A stretch of DNA of 64,000 nucleotides from Alphaproteobacteria bacterium (GCA_016861165.1 BOKV01000018.1:1-64000); one strand, 5' to 3'; numbered from the stretch's first letter, positions 38,017 to 48,407 are shown. Notes: generated by a model from the letters alone, not told the origin. Translations and numbers: made by a program.

Positions 38017-38203
38017 ACGGCAATCGGGCCATAATGTCTCTTTATTTCAGCGGGTTTTTGGGGTTTGATCAGTCCACACGGCCCTGTCGCCCCCAACGGC
38101 GGCATGATCATCACAGGTTGGCCAACCTTGGCCGCGCCGGAGGATTCAGCGACACCACTTCCGGCCGGAACGCACAAAAAACGCGGTGTCACAGGGAGTT
38201 CAC

Positions 38204-39301
38204 ATGAAAAAGATTCTTCTTGCCAGCGCTGCGCTGAGCCTCATGCTGTCGAGCCCGGCCTGGGCGGAGATCCTGATCGCCACCGCCGGCCCGATGACGG
38301 GCCAGTATGCCTCGTTCGGCGAGCAGATGAAGATCGGCGCCGAGCAGGCGGTGGCCGACATCAACGCCGCCGGCGGCGTCAACGGCGAACAGCTGGTGCT
38401 GGAGATCGGTGACGACGCCTGCGACCCCAAGCAGGCCGTCGCTGTCGCCAACCAGATGGCGGGCAAGGGCGTCGTCTTCATGGCCGGCCATTTCTGCTCC
38501 GGCTCGTCGATCCCGGCCTCGGCCGTCTATGCCGAGGAGAACGTCGTCCAGATATCGCCGGCCTCGACCAACCCGAAGTTCACCGACGAGCGGCCGGGGC
38601 CGGGCGTCTACCGCGTCTGCGGCCGTGACGACCAGCAGGGCGCCGTCGCCGGGCAGTATCTGAAGGACAACTTCGCCGACAAGAAGGTCGCCTTCGTCCA
38701 CGACAAGACGGCCTATGGTAAGGGTCTGGCCGACGCCACCATGGCGGCGTTCGAGGCGGCCGGCGGCAAGCCGGCGCTCTACGAAGCCTACACCGCCGGC
38801 GAAAAGGACTATTCGGCGCTGATCTCCAAGCTGAAGTCGGAAGGCGTCGGCGTGCTCTATGTCGGCGGCTACCATACGGAAGCCGGCCTCATGGCCCGCC
38901 AGGCCAAGGAGCAGGGCATGGACCTGCAGCTGGTCTCGGGTGACGCTCTGGTCACCGACGAGTACTGGGCGATCACCGGCGAGGCCGGCGAAGGCACGCT
39001 GATGACCTTCTCGCCCGATCCGCGCAACAGCGCCGAGGCGGCCGAAGTGGTCAAGAAGCTCGAGGCCGCCGGCAAGACGACCGAAGGCTACGTGCTGTAC
39101 ACCTATGCCGCGATCCAGGCGTGGGCGCAGGCGGCGACCGAGGCCGGCTCGACCGATTTCGAGGCCGTTAATGCCAAGCTCGCCGCGGGCAAGTTCAACA
39201 CCGTGCTCGGCGAACTTTCCTTCGACGACAAGGGCGACGTCTCGCTGCCCGGCTACGTCTTCTATCGCTGGGAAAACGGCAAATACAGCCAGCTCAACTG
39301 A
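38204..39301 (+). CDS. livK: Branched-chain amino acid ABC transporter substrate-binding protein LivK
   Basis: A 365-residue periplasmic receptor with signal peptide (MKKILLASAALSLMLSSPAWA) and the type I periplasmic fold: IATAGPMTGQYASFGEQMKIGAEQAVADINAAGGVNGEQLVLEIGDDACDPKQAVAVANQM, VQISPASTNP, VAFVHDKTAYGKGLAD and the two binding-site cysteines bracketing CDPK...HFCSGS. The ATG has an AGGGAG ribosome-binding site. A 187-bp gap with its own leader separates it from DUF6867, and a strong terminator follows, so it probably has higher expression than the membrane parts. Confidence 0.95.
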   Translation: MKKILLASAALSLMLSSPAWAEILIATAGPMTGQYASFGEQMKIGAEQAVADINAAGGVNGEQLVLEIGDDACDPKQAVAVANQMAGKGVVFMAGHFCSGSSIPASAVYAEENVVQISPASTNPKFTDERPGPGVYRVCGRDDQQGAVAGQYLKDNFADKKVAFVHDKTAYGKGLADATMAAFEAAGGKPALYEAYTAGEKDYSALISKLKSEGVGVLYVGGYHTEAGLMARQAKEQGMDLQLVSGDALVTDEYWAITGEAGEGTLMTFSPDPRNSAEAAEVVKKLEAAGKTTEGYVLYTYAAIQAWAQAATEAGSTDFEAVNAKLAAGKFNTVLGELSFDDKGDVSLPGYVFYRWENGKYSQLN

Positions 39302-39325
39302 GGCGGGCAAGGCCATCAAGATCGC

Positions 39326-39362
39326 GGGAACCCGGCGGACAACGCCGGGTTCCCTGCTTTTT
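39326..39362 (+). terminator. Rho-independent terminator after livK
   Basis: A perfect 12-bp stem (39326-39337 with 39343-39354) with a 5-base loop GACAA is followed by TGCTTTTT. It ends the liv operon 25 bp after livK and separates it from the convergent zur gene. Confidence 0.9.
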
Positions 39363-39373
39363 CGCGGGACCGT

Positions 39374-39778
39374 TCAGGCGACCCGGCAGGCGCGGCAGCG
39401 GCCGCGCAGCTCGATCGTCGTCTTGTTCAGATCGAAGCCTTCGGCTTTCGCCCAGCCTTCCAGCCTTCGGGTCACGCCGTCATCGGCGAATTCGCTGACG
39501 CTGCCGCAGCGGTCACAGATCGCGAAGGCAATCGAGCCGTGCGTCTCGCATTCCGGCTGGCGGCAGGCGACGAAGGCGTTGATGCTCTCGAGCCGGTGCA
39601 CCAGGCCCAGCTCGATCAGCTTGTCGAGCGCGCGGTAGACCTGAAGCGGCGCGCGAAAGCCCTGGCCGCGCAGCCGGTCGAGGATCGAATAGGCGCTGAG
39701 CGGTCCGACCGATCCGGCGAGCGCACCGAACACCAGGGTCTGGTTGCGGGTCAGGTCGGGATGGGCATGCGCGCTCAT
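39374..39778 (-). CDS. zur: Zinc uptake regulator Zur (Fur family)
   Basis: A 134-residue Fur-family repressor: LTRNQTLVFGALAGSVGPLSAYSILDRLRGQGFRAPLQVYRALDKLIELGLVHRLESINAFVAC (winged helix), then CRQPECETHGSIAFAICDRCGSV and a C-terminal CRAC. The four cysteines in two pairs form the structural zinc site. With zinc bound it represses uptake genes. Its start overlaps the end of znuB by 4 bp, making it the last gene of znuC-znuB-zur, so it is expected to be autoregulated through the Zur boxes upstream of znuC. Confidence 0.95.
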   Translation of the reverse strand: MSAHAHPDLTRNQTLVFGALAGSVGPLSAYSILDRLRGQGFRAPLQVYRALDKLIELGLVHRLESINAFVACRQPECETHGSIAFAICDRCGSVSEFADDGVTRRLEGWAKAEGFDLNKTTIELRGRCRACRVA

Positions 39779-40599
39779 GGTCGCCTCTTGCCGGCCAGAC
39801 TAGCGGCGGCGCCGAAGCGTGCCAAGGGCGTCAGGCTGGCGATGAACAGGGCGAGCGCGGCGACGATGATCGACGGTCCGGACGGCGTGTCCCATTCAAG
39901 CGAGCCGAACAGGCCGAGCGCGACGGCGACGGCGCCGGCGAGTGCCGCGACGACGGCCATGCGCTCCGGCCCCGACGACAGGCGCCGCGCCGTCGCCGCC
40001 GGGATGATCAACAGCGCGGTGACGAGCAGCACGCCGACGATCTTCATGGCAAAGGCGATGACCAGTGCCATCAGCAGCATGAAGACGATGTCGGCGCGGT
40101 CGGGGTCGAGTCCCTCGGCCCGTGCCAGCTCGCGGTTGACCGTGGCGGCGAACAGCGGCCGCCAGACCAGGGCGAGGATGGCGAGCACCGTGGCGCCGCC
40201 GCCATAGATGACGGCGATGTCGGCCGCCGACACGGCGAGAATGTCGCCGAACAAATAGCCCATCAGGTCGATGCGCACCCAGCTCATGAAGCCGAGGCAG
40301 ACGAGGCCCAGCGCCAGGGCCGAGTGGGCCAGCAGGCCGAGCAGCGCATCCGACGACAGCGCGGCGCGCCGCTGCAGCGCCAGCAGCGCTAGCGAGGCCG
40401 CCGCCGAGACGGCGAACACAGCCAGCATGATGTCGACCTGCAGCAGGAAGGCCAGCGCCACGCCAAGCAGGGCCGAATGCGACAGCGTATCGCCGAAATA
40501 GGCGAGCCGGCGCCAGATGATGAAACAGCCGAGCGGCCCGGCGACGATCGCGACGCCGATGCCGGCGATGAGCGCGCGGACGAAGAAGTCGTCAAGCAT
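39775..40599 (-). CDS. znuB: Zinc ABC transporter permease ZnuB
   Basis: A 274-residue membrane protein of the ABC-3 metal permease family with about eight spans: MLDDFFVRALIAGIGVAIVAGPLGCFIIWRRLAYFGDTLSHSALLGVALAF at the N-terminus, GYLFGDILAVSAADIAVIYGGG in the middle and FAMKIVGVLLVTALLIIPAATARRLS before the last spans. I start at ATG 40599 (family start); it overlaps the end of znuC by 8 bp and zur by 4 bp. Confidence 0.95.
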   Translation of the reverse strand: MLDDFFVRALIAGIGVAIVAGPLGCFIIWRRLAYFGDTLSHSALLGVALAFLLQVDIMLAVFAVSAAASLALLALQRRAALSSDALLGLLAHSALALGLVCLGFMSWVRIDLMGYLFGDILAVSAADIAVIYGGGATVLAILALVWRPLFAATVNRELARAEGLDPDRADIVFMLLMALVIAFAMKIVGVLLVTALLIIPAATARRLSSGPERMAVVAALAGAVAVALGLFGSLEWDTPSGPSIIVAALALFIASLTPLARFGAAASLAGKRRP

Positions 40600-41533
40600 T
40601 GCCGCGGTCCTTCCCGTGGTGGCCATCCCCGCGGTGATCCTCCTCGTGGTGGGCGTGGCCGGCATGGTGGCCGTCGCCGGGATGGCAATCCTCGGTCACC
40701 GTGCCGTCGGCATGGCGCACGCGCCCGTCCGGCAGGTGGGTGTGGTCGTGGTGATGCGCGTAGACGGCGAGCGCCGAGCCGGCTCTGGTGCCGAACAGGC
40801 GGAGATATTCCGGGCTTTCGGCCACCGCGTGCGGCGTGCCCCGGCAACATACATGACCATTGAGGCAGAGGACCGTATCGGTCGCCGCCATCACCACGTG
40901 CAGGTCGTGCGAGATCAGCAGGATACCGCAGCCGATGCGGTTGCGCACGCCGGCGATGAGATCGTAGAGGGCGATCTCGCCGGAGAAGTCGACGCCCTGC
41001 ACCGGCTCGTCGAGGACCAGCAGATCGGGCCGGTGCGCGATGGCGCGGGCGAGCAGCATGCGCTGGAACTCGCCGCCGGAAAGGTGCTGGACCTCGGCGC
41101 GGCGCAGATGGGCGATGCCGGTCTCGGCCAGGGCGGCGTCGATCTCGGCGTCGGCGAGATGGAAGGTGAGGCGCATGAAGCGCTCGACGGTGAGCGGCAG
41201 CGTCCAGTCGATTGCGAGACGCTGCGGCACATAGCCGACGCGGAGGCCCCGCGCGCGCCAGGCGCTGCCATGGTCGGGCTTGACCAGGCCGAGCGCCATG
41301 CGGGCGGTGGTCGACTTACCCGACCCGTTCGGCCCGATCAACGTGACGATCTCACCGCGGGCGATCTCGAGATCGACGCCGCGCACCAGCCAACGCCCAC
41401 CGCGCTCGACGCCGGCATTTTCGAGCCGCGCCAGGCACTCCGTCGCGACCGGGTGGCGGGCATGCTGCGGCGGCATCATGGCTTCATTCATCGACGGTCC
41501 GATCGTTTCGAGGCTGTGCTGTCCGTCCGGCAT
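40592..41533 (-). CDS. znuC: Zinc ABC transporter ATPase ZnuC
   Basis: A 313-residue ATPase: Walker A LIGPNGSGKSTTARMALGLV, signature HLSGGEFQRMLLARAIA, Walker B LLVLDEPVQGVDFSG, switch LLISHDLHVVM. The C-terminal 55 residues are very histidine-rich (YAHHHDHTHL, HPGDGHHAGHAHHEEDH), an extension common in alphaproteobacterial ZnuC that may bind zinc. Starts at 41533 or, less likely, 41491. First gene of the leftward operon facing znuA across the Zur boxes. Confidence 0.95.
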   Translation of the reverse strand: MPDGQHSLETIGPSMNEAMMPPQHARHPVATECLARLENAGVERGGRWLVRGVDLEIARGEIVTLIGPNGSGKSTTARMALGLVKPDHGSAWRARGLRVGYVPQRLAIDWTLPLTVERFMRLTFHLADAEIDAALAETGIAHLRRAEVQHLSGGEFQRMLLARAIAHRPDLLVLDEPVQGVDFSGEIALYDLIAGVRNRIGCGILLISHDLHVVMAATDTVLCLNGHVCCRGTPHAVAESPEYLRLFGTRAGSALAVYAHHHDHTHLPDGRVRHADGTVTEDCHPGDGHHAGHAHHEEDHRGDGHHGKDRGNA

Positions 41534-41552
41534 TGCGGGCGCTTATTGCAGA

Positions 41553-41567
41553 TGTTATAGCATTACA
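41553..41567 (+). promoter_or_regulatory. Zur-box-like operator 1
   Basis: TGTTATAGCATTACA, an imperfect palindrome of the alphaproteobacterial Zur type, 20 bp upstream of znuC. It matches operator 2 read on the opposite strand (TGTTAT-N4-TTACA). Confidence 0.7.
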
Positions 41568-41573
41568 CAACAA

Positions 41574-41588
41574 TGTAACAGAATAACA
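41574..41588 (-). promoter_or_regulatory. Zur-box-like operator 2
   Basis: On the minus strand this reads TGTTATTCTGTTACA, sharing TGTTAT-N4-TTACA with operator 1. Centres are 21 bp apart, two helical turns, so one pair of repressor dimers could cover both divergent promoters. Confidence 0.65.
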
Positions 41589-41624
41589 CATCCAGGTCCG
41601 CTCACGCCATCGGGAGACAGACAA

Positions 41625-42560
41625 ATGAAACTGCCCGCCATCGCCGCCACGGCCATCGCCGCCCTGCTCGTCGCCTCGGCCGCCGAGGCCGGCCCGAAGG
41701 TCGTCACCACGATCAAGCCCGTCCATTCGCTGGTCGCCGGGGTGATGGCCGGGATCGGCGAACCGTCGCTCATCGTCGACGGCGCCGGCTCGCCGCACAC
41801 CTACAGCCTCAAGCCGTCGCAGGCGCGGGCCGTCGAACAGGCCGACATGGTCGTCTGGATCGGCCACGAGCTGGAGGCCTTTCTGGAGAAGCTGATCGAA
41901 ACGCTCGGGGCCAACGCCCGCGTGCTCGAACTGGCCGAGACCGACGGCCTCGTCCGGCTCAAGCTGCGCGAGGGCGGTGCCTTCGAGGGGCACGGCCACG
42001 AGGAGACGGCGGAAGCCGATGACGGGCATGGCCACGACGAATTCGACATGCATCTGTGGCTCGATCCGCGCAACGCGGCGGTGATGACGCGCCGGATCGC
42101 CGAGGCGCTCGCCGAAACCGATCCGGCCAACGCCGAGCGCTACCGCGCCAACGGCGAGGCGACCATCGGCAGGCTGGACGAATTGACGGCAGAGCTCGAC
42201 GACATGCTGGCGCCGGTCAGGAATCGCCCCTTCGTCGTCTTCCACGACGCCTACCACTATTTCGAGAACCGCTTCGGCCTGTCGGCGGCGGGATCGATCA
42301 CGGTCAGCCCGGACGTGATGCCGGGTGCCGAACGGATCGCCGCGTTGCGTGCCAAGGTGCGCGAGACCGGCGCGGCCTGCGCCTTCTCGGAACCGCAGTT
42401 CGAGCCGAAGCTGGTGGCGGTGGTGACGGAAGGTACCGACGCGCGCGCGGGCGTGCTCGACCCGCTCGGCGCCGACATCGAACCCGGCGGGGAACTCTAT
42501 TTCGAGCTGATGCGCAGGCTGGCGGCCTCGGTGCGCGACTGCCTGGCCGAGGCAAGCTGA
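41625..42560 (+). CDS. znuA: Zinc ABC transporter substrate-binding protein ZnuA
   Basis: A 311-residue periplasmic receptor with signal peptide (MKLPAIAATAIAALLVASAAEAG) and the cluster A-I pattern: VTTIKPVHSLVAGVMAGIGEPSLIVDGAGSPHTYSLKPSQARA (His ligand in SPHTY), a histidine/acid loop (GHGHEETAEADDGHGHDEFDMHLWLDP), FVVFHDAYHYFENRFGL and FSEPQFEPK. It captures zinc for ZnuBC. The ATG has a GGGAGA ribosome-binding site and lies 36 bp after the second Zur box. Confidence 0.95.
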   Translation: MKLPAIAATAIAALLVASAAEAGPKVVTTIKPVHSLVAGVMAGIGEPSLIVDGAGSPHTYSLKPSQARAVEQADMVVWIGHELEAFLEKLIETLGANARVLELAETDGLVRLKLREGGAFEGHGHEETAEADDGHGHDEFDMHLWLDPRNAAVMTRRIAEALAETDPANAERYRANGEATIGRLDELTAELDDMLAPVRNRPFVVFHDAYHYFENRFGLSAAGSITVSPDVMPGAERIAALRAKVRETGAACAFSEPQFEPKLVAVVTEGTDARAGVLDPLGADIEPGGELYFELMRRLAASVRDCLAEAS

Positions 42561-42693
42561 TCGGGCCAAGCGCGCCGGCGCAATGGCGCCGGTCCCGAGG
42601 CGCGGGCGCTGCAACCCATCACCTTGTCCGTCTCGCGTTGCCGCTCGGCGCGATGAAGCGATAGAATGGATTGCAACAGCCTGCGGAAGCGCC

Positions 42694-42993
42694 ATGCCCG
42701 ACAAGCCTCACCTGACCATCCGCTACTGCACGCAGTGCAACTGGCTGCTGCGCTCGGCCTGGATGGCGCAGGAGATTCTGTCGACGTTTCCGCAAGAGAC
42801 AGGTTCGGTGACGCTGGTTCCGGCCACCGGCGGCACCTTCGAGATATTGCTCGACGGCGAGATCATTTGGGAGCGCCAGCGTGATGGCGGCTTTCCCGAC
42901 ATAAGGCGGCTCAAGCAGATCGTGCGCGACCGGGTCGATCCGGCGCGCGATCTCGGCCATGTCGATCGCGCGGGCAACGCCCCGGCGCCGTGA
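42694..42993 (+). CDS. SelT/SelW/SelH (Rdx) family protein
   Basis: A 99-residue thioredoxin-like protein: HLTIRYCTQCNWLLRSAWMAQEILSTFPQE and VTLVPATGGTFEILLDGEIIWERQRDGGFPDIRRLKQIVRD. The redox motif is CTQC, the cysteine version of the selenoprotein W CxxU motif. Members are thought to act in redox control, with unknown partners. The ATG at 42694 fits the family start; monocistronic between znuA and the convergent groEL. Confidence 0.92.
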   Translation: MPDKPHLTIRYCTQCNWLLRSAWMAQEILSTFPQETGSVTLVPATGGTFEILLDGEIIWERQRDGGFPDIRRLKQIVRDRVDPARDLGHVDRAGNAPAP

Positions 42994-43041
42994 TCAGGCC
43001 AGTACCTCCTTGCCCAAGGCCGCCGCCGGCTCATCGTTGAG

Positions 43042-43072
43042 GCCCGCGCCCCTCAACAACGGGGGCGCGGGC
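43042..43072 (-). other. Strong GC stem-loop downstream of groEL
   Basis: An 11-bp perfect stem, GCCCGCGCCCC (43042-43052) with GGGGCGCGGGC (43062-43072), and a 9-base loop lie 16 bp after the groEL stop. There is no U-run on either strand, so it may stabilise the groEL 3' end or slow polymerase rather than be a classical terminator. Confidence 0.6.
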
Positions 43073-43087
43073 CGGGCATGCTCCGGC

Positions 43088-44728
<1,641 letters not shown>

Positions 44729-44801
44729 CTATCCAGGTCCGAACGAGAACTGCCCGGCCCGTCAATTGGCTTCAGGTTTGAATTGCGTAGGCGCGAGGGC
44801 C

Positions 44802-45089
44802 TCAGGCGATGACGCCCATCACGTCGGACTCCTTCATGATCAGCAGGTCCTCGCCGTTGATCTTGACCTCGGTGCCGGACCACTTGCCGAACAGGATGCG
44901 GTCGCCGACCTTCACGTCGAGCGGGACCAGCTTGCCGGCCTCGTCGCGGCCACCGGGACCGGCGGCGATGACCTCGCCCTCGGAGGGCTTTTCCTTCGCC
45001 GTGTCGGGAATGATGATGCCGCCGGCCGTCTTCTCCTCGGCCTCGATGCGGCGGACCAGAATGCGGTCGTGCAGCGGACGGAACTTCAT
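44802..45089 (-). CDS. groS: Co-chaperonin GroES
   Basis: A 95-residue Hsp10: [40 protein letters not shown] with the mobile loop that docks on GroEL, then [34 protein letters not shown]. It heads the groES-groEL operon. Its ATG has an AGGAGAAC ribosome-binding site and the CIRCE element lies about 150 bp upstream. Confidence 0.98.
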   Translation of the reverse strand: MKFRPLHDRILVRRIEAEEKTAGGIIIPDTAKEKPSEGEVIAAGPGGRDEAGKLVPLDVKVGDRILFGKWSGTEVKINGEDLLIMKESDVMGVIA

Positions 45090-45192
45090 GAATGTTCTCC
45101 TCGTCAGGACAAACGGATTTGACGAAATCGCCCCGCTCCGGCCGGGCCCGGCGGAACGGAGCGCGACCCTCAGGAATGGCGTCGCGCGAACG

Positions 45193-45221
45193 AATTGGTT
45201 CTCCTTTCCGGCAGTTTCAAG
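45193..45221 (-). promoter_or_regulatory. Candidate heat-shock (sigma-32-type) promoter for groESL
   Basis: On the minus strand, CTTGAAA (45221-45215) is followed after 16 bp by CCAATT (45198-45193). The -35 part equals the sigma-32 consensus; the -10 part is a partial match to CCCCAT. It lies just downstream of CIRCE. Confidence 0.45.
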
Positions 45222-45236
45222 ACGTCGACGAAAAAT

Positions 45237-45263
45237 TTAGCACTCACTTGACGAGAGTGCTAA
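45237..45263 (-). promoter_or_regulatory. CIRCE operator (HrcA binding site) of groESL
   Basis: A perfect CIRCE: TTAGCACTC (45237-45245), 9-base spacer, GAGTGCTAA (45255-45263). HrcA binds this to repress groESL in the absence of stress. A vegetative promoter candidate (TTGTGC-N15-TACATC on the minus strand) lies immediately upstream. Confidence 0.95.
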
Positions 45264-45297
45264 CATGATGTATTTGCGGACACTTTTGCACAAGAAA

Positions 45298-45325
45298 GCC
45301 CGCCCCGGAGGCGGAGCGGGCCGTG
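45298..45325 (-). terminator. Rho-independent terminator after the SPW-repeat gene
   Basis: On the minus strand, GCCCGCTCCG, a 4-base loop and CGGGGCGGGC (one G-T pair) are followed by TTTCTT. It lies 16 bp after the SPW-repeat gene and ahead of the groESL promoter region. Confidence 0.7.
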
Positions 45326-45341
45326 CCGAAGCCTGGCAGCT

Positions 45342-45704
45342 TCAGGCGTGGGCGTGCGGATGCTGGCGATAGTCCCAGACCGCCCAGGCCGAGACAACCG
45401 CCACCAGCGCGCCGAGGACGATCGCCGTCCACATGGCGCCGGCCATGGCGGCGAAGCCGAGCGTCCATGGCGAGATCACAAGCCAGATGCCGAGCAGGAG
45501 GTTGATCCATTCCTCCCATTCGGCGAACGCCGTCAGCGCCGCTACGGCGATGGCGCCGAGCACGACGGCGACGACCCAGGCGTTCCACGCGGCCGCGGCC
45601 TCGCCGGCGAAACCGACGACCCACGGCGAGATGAACAGGCACACCGCCAGAACAAGGTTGATCCAGTCCTGGCTCCTGCGGTTCTCGGTCAGACTGAAAG
45701 CCAT
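45342..45704 (-). CDS. SPW repeat membrane protein
   Basis: A 120-residue inner-membrane protein with four predicted spans in two SPW repeats: WINLVLAVCLFISPWVVGFAGE and WINLLLGIWLVISPWTLGFAAM. Each repeat gives a helix pair broken by Ser-Pro-Trp. The N-terminus (MAFSLTENRRSQDW) starts at an ATG with GGAGGT upstream, so I reject the longer in-frame start at 45797. The family is common in soil and rhizosphere bacteria; function unknown. Confidence 0.88.
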   Translation of the reverse strand: MAFSLTENRRSQDWINLVLAVCLFISPWVVGFAGEAAAAWNAWVVAVVLGAIAVAALTAFAEWEEWINLLLGIWLVISPWTLGFAAMAGAMWTAIVLGALVAVVSAWAVWDYRQHPHAHA

Positions 45705-45849
45705 GGTAACCTCCACGAATGAAAGTTGGACAAAGCGTTTCAGCGCGCGCACCAGGCGCGCCTGGAAAATAGGTAATGCGTCGTGAACGCCCATCAAGGG
45801 TATCTCGCGGGCGCCGGCTTTGGGGCGGCGCCGGGCAGGCGATGGACCG

Positions 45850-46218
45850 TCAGGCGGGCGGGCAGGGGGCGATCACGATCGGGGCGCCGGCGTCCCGGCC
45901 GATGAGGCGGCAGCCGCCGTCGTGGCAGAGGCGCCAGCCGCCGGCCGTGCCCGAGGCCGCCAGCACGAGCTTCGTCAGGGGCGGGCCGTCCGGCGTCCAT
46001 ACCCACCAGCCGTCCTCGAGGCGGGCGTCGTCGCCGGGTTCCATGCCGGCACCGGAGCCGCGCACGCGCGCTTCCGCGATTTGCAGCCCGCGCGGGGTCA
46101 CCACCCACAATTCGCGCCACTCGGTCCGCTCCACCGAATGCGTCCAGCTGAGCAGGAAGGTCGTGCCCGCCAGCACCACCTGCTTGCCGGCGACGATCAG
46201 GCAGGCGGGCATGATCAT
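45850..46218 (-). CDS. DUF1850 domain-containing protein (TRAP-associated)
   Basis: A 122-residue protein with a hydrophobic N-terminus (MIMPACLIVAGKQVVLAGTTFLLSWTHSVERTEWRELW) and the DUF1850 pattern of SWTHSVERTEW and ...DGWWVW. DUF1850 genes are regularly found beside TAXI-type TRAP permeases; the role is unknown. Its ATGA start overlaps the stop of the permease gene by 4 bp, so it is the last gene of the operon. Confidence 0.85.
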   Translation of the reverse strand: MIMPACLIVAGKQVVLAGTTFLLSWTHSVERTEWRELWVVTPRGLQIAEARVRGSGAGMEPGDDARLEDGWWVWTPDGPPLTKLVLAASGTAGGWRLCHDGGCRLIGRDAGAPIVIAPCPPA

Positions 46219-48341
46219 GCCTCGCTGTCGCCGGCGGCCAGTGCTGCCCCGGCGCGCCGCCGCCGCAGCCAGATGATGGCGGCGAAGGCCGCTGCAAGCG
46301 CGAAGCCGATCTCGTCGGTCAGCGGCAGCGCGGCGATGAGCGTGAAGGCGGCAGCGACGGCCAGCAGGCGCTCATGCGCCTTGAGCGGACCGCCGAGATG
46401 GCCGATCACGGCCGCGCCCCACAGGCCGATCGACAGCCCGGTCTTGACGACGATGTAGACGACCGCCGGCCAGTAGCCGATCGCCTGCGCCAGCGGGCCG
46501 CCATCCTGCAGCATCAGCGCCGGTGTATAGACCGCCATGAACGGAATGACGAAACCGGCGGCGGCGATCTTGATCGCCTCGATCGATATGCGCAGACCGT
46601 TCTCGCGGGCGATCGGCGCGGCGGCGAAGCAGGCCAGCGCCACTGGCGGGGTGAGGTCGGCGAGGATGCCGAAATAGAACACGAACATGTGGCTGACGAG
46701 CAGCGGCACGCCGAGCTCCAGCAGCGCCGGGCCGGCGATCGAGGAGGTGATGATGTAGTTGGGGATGGTCGGAATGCCCATGCCGAGCACGATGCAGGTG
46801 ATCATGGTCAGCACCAGCGACAGGAACAGGCTGGTGCCGCCGACCGACACGATGAACTGGCCGAAGGTGTTGGCGACACCGGTCAGCGTCATGGTGCCGA
46901 TGATGATGCCGACGATGGCGCAGGCAACGCCCACGGGGAGCGCCGTCCTGGCGCCCTCGGCCAGCGAATCGCGGCAGAGCGCCAGCGTCTGGCGGCCACC
47001 CCTGGACAGCAGGTTCCAGGCGATGAGGGCGGCGACGGCGGCGAAGACGACCTGGGTGCCGAAGCGCAGGAAGGCGGCGGCGACGAGGCCGAGGCCGATC
47101 CAGAAGACGAGCCGGACGGCGCCTGCCGGCAGGCCGGCGGCGACCGAGCCGCCGAGGATCAGCATGACCGTCAGCGCCAGCCCGACGGTGCCGGCAAACA
47201 GCGGCGTGTAGCCGGAAAACAGCAGGTAGACCAGCACCGCCAGCGGCGCCAGCAGGTACCAGCGCTGGCGGATGGCGGCGAGCGGCGAGGGCAGTTGCGC
47301 CTTCGGCAGGCCGAACAGGCCGCGCTTGCCGGCCTCCAGGTGAACCATCCAGAAGGCCGAGGCGAAATAGAGCAGCGCCGGGATGATGGCCGCCTTGACC
47401 ACCTCGAAATAGGCAACGCCCAGCGTCTCGGCCATGATGAAGGCGACGGCGCCCATTACCGGCGGCATGATCTGGCCGCCCATCGAGGCGGTCGATTCGA
47501 CTCCGCCGGCGAAGGCGGCGCGATAGCCGAACTTCTTCATCAGGGGTATCGTGAACTGGCCGGTGGTCACCACATTGGCGACGCCCGAACCGGAAATGGT
47601 GCCCATCAGCCCCGACGATATCACCGCCACCTTGGCGGCGCCGCCGCGCTTGTGGCCGACGAGACCCAGCGCGATGTCGGTGAACAGCGCGATCATGCCC
47701 GCCCGTTCCAGGAACGAGCCGAACAGGATGAACAGGAAGATGTAGGTCGACGATACGTAGACCGGAATGCCGTAGATGCCCTCGGTGCCGAAGGCCATGT
47801 GGTCGATGACCTGGGCGAAGTCGTAGCCGCGATGGTCGAACGGCGCCGGCAGGTACTGGCCGAACAGACAGTAAGCGAGGAACAGACCGGAGATGATCGG
47901 CAGGGCGGGGCCCATCGCCACCCAGGCGGCGGCGAAGACGACGACCAGCGCGACGACGCCGACGGCGATGTCGCGCGGCAGCGGGTCACCCGCCCGCAGC
48001 AGCAGCCCGGCATATTCGTACCACTGGTAGGAGGCGACGGCGATGGCGGCGAGCGCCAGCAGCCAAGCAAGCGGCTTGGCCGGCGCCGGCCAGCCGCGCA
48101 GCGCCGCGGCGAGCGGGAAGGCGAGCAACCCGAGAAAGCCGACATGGACGGCACGCACGACCTGGCTCGGCAGATCGAGCAGGTGGGCGGCGGTGGCGAT
48201 CTGGAAGGCGGAGAAGGCGACCGCGATCCAGAACAGCAGGCGCCCCTCGGCGCCGATCGGAAAGCGCTCGCCGGGCGCTTCGTCCGGGCCAGCCATGGTC
48301 ACCGCCGGCCGGGCCTGCTGCCTTGATTCCTCGTCCAGCAT
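46215..48341 (-). CDS. TRAP transporter fused permease (DctQM-type)
   Basis: A 708-residue inner-membrane protein with about 18 hydrophobic segments. The N-terminal four-helix part (AVAFSAFQIATAAHLLD..., ASYQWYEYAGLLLRAGD) corresponds to the small DctQ subunit and the rest to DctM, with TEGIYGIPVYVSSTYIFLFILFGSFLERAG, SGVANVVTTGQFTIPLMKKFGYRAAFAGGVESTASMGGQIMPPVMGAVAF and GMGIPTIPNYIITSSIAGPALLELG. It works with the TAXI receptor as a sodium-driven importer of an organic acid or amino-acid-like solute. Confidence 0.93.
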   Translation of the reverse strand: MLDEESRQQARPAVTMAGPDEAPGERFPIGAEGRLLFWIAVAFSAFQIATAAHLLDLPSQVVRAVHVGFLGLLAFPLAAALRGWPAPAKPLAWLLALAAIAVASYQWYEYAGLLLRAGDPLPRDIAVGVVALVVVFAAAWVAMGPALPIISGLFLAYCLFGQYLPAPFDHRGYDFAQVIDHMAFGTEGIYGIPVYVSSTYIFLFILFGSFLERAGMIALFTDIALGLVGHKRGGAAKVAVISSGLMGTISGSGVANVVTTGQFTIPLMKKFGYRAAFAGGVESTASMGGQIMPPVMGAVAFIMAETLGVAYFEVVKAAIIPALLYFASAFWMVHLEAGKRGLFGLPKAQLPSPLAAIRQRWYLLAPLAVLVYLLFSGYTPLFAGTVGLALTVMLILGGSVAAGLPAGAVRLVFWIGLGLVAAAFLRFGTQVVFAAVAALIAWNLLSRGGRQTLALCRDSLAEGARTALPVGVACAIVGIIIGTMTLTGVANTFGQFIVSVGGTSLFLSLVLTMITCIVLGMGIPTIPNYIITSSIAGPALLELGVPLLVSHMFVFYFGILADLTPPVALACFAAAPIARENGLRISIEAIKIAAAGFVIPFMAVYTPALMLQDGGPLAQAIGYWPAVVYIVVKTGLSIGLWGAAVIGHLGGPLKAHERLLAVAAAFTLIAALPLTDEIGFALAAAFAAIIWLRRRRAGAALAAGDSEA

Positions 48342-48380
48342 CGCGTCCTCCCGGCGCTGCCGTCACCACAAAACCGCGCC

Positions 48381-48407
48381 GGCCCGCCACCTCCCGAGCG
48401 GCGGGCC
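48381..48407 (-). other. Intergenic stem-loop between TAXI receptor and TRAP permease genes
   Basis: A perfect 8-bp stem, GGCCCGCC (48381-48388) with GGCGGGCC (48400-48407), and an 11-base loop lie 10 bp after the receptor stop. Read leftwards, a TTTT follows 10 bases later. Such hairpins commonly protect the upstream receptor mRNA so that it is made in excess of the permease. Confidence 0.55.
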
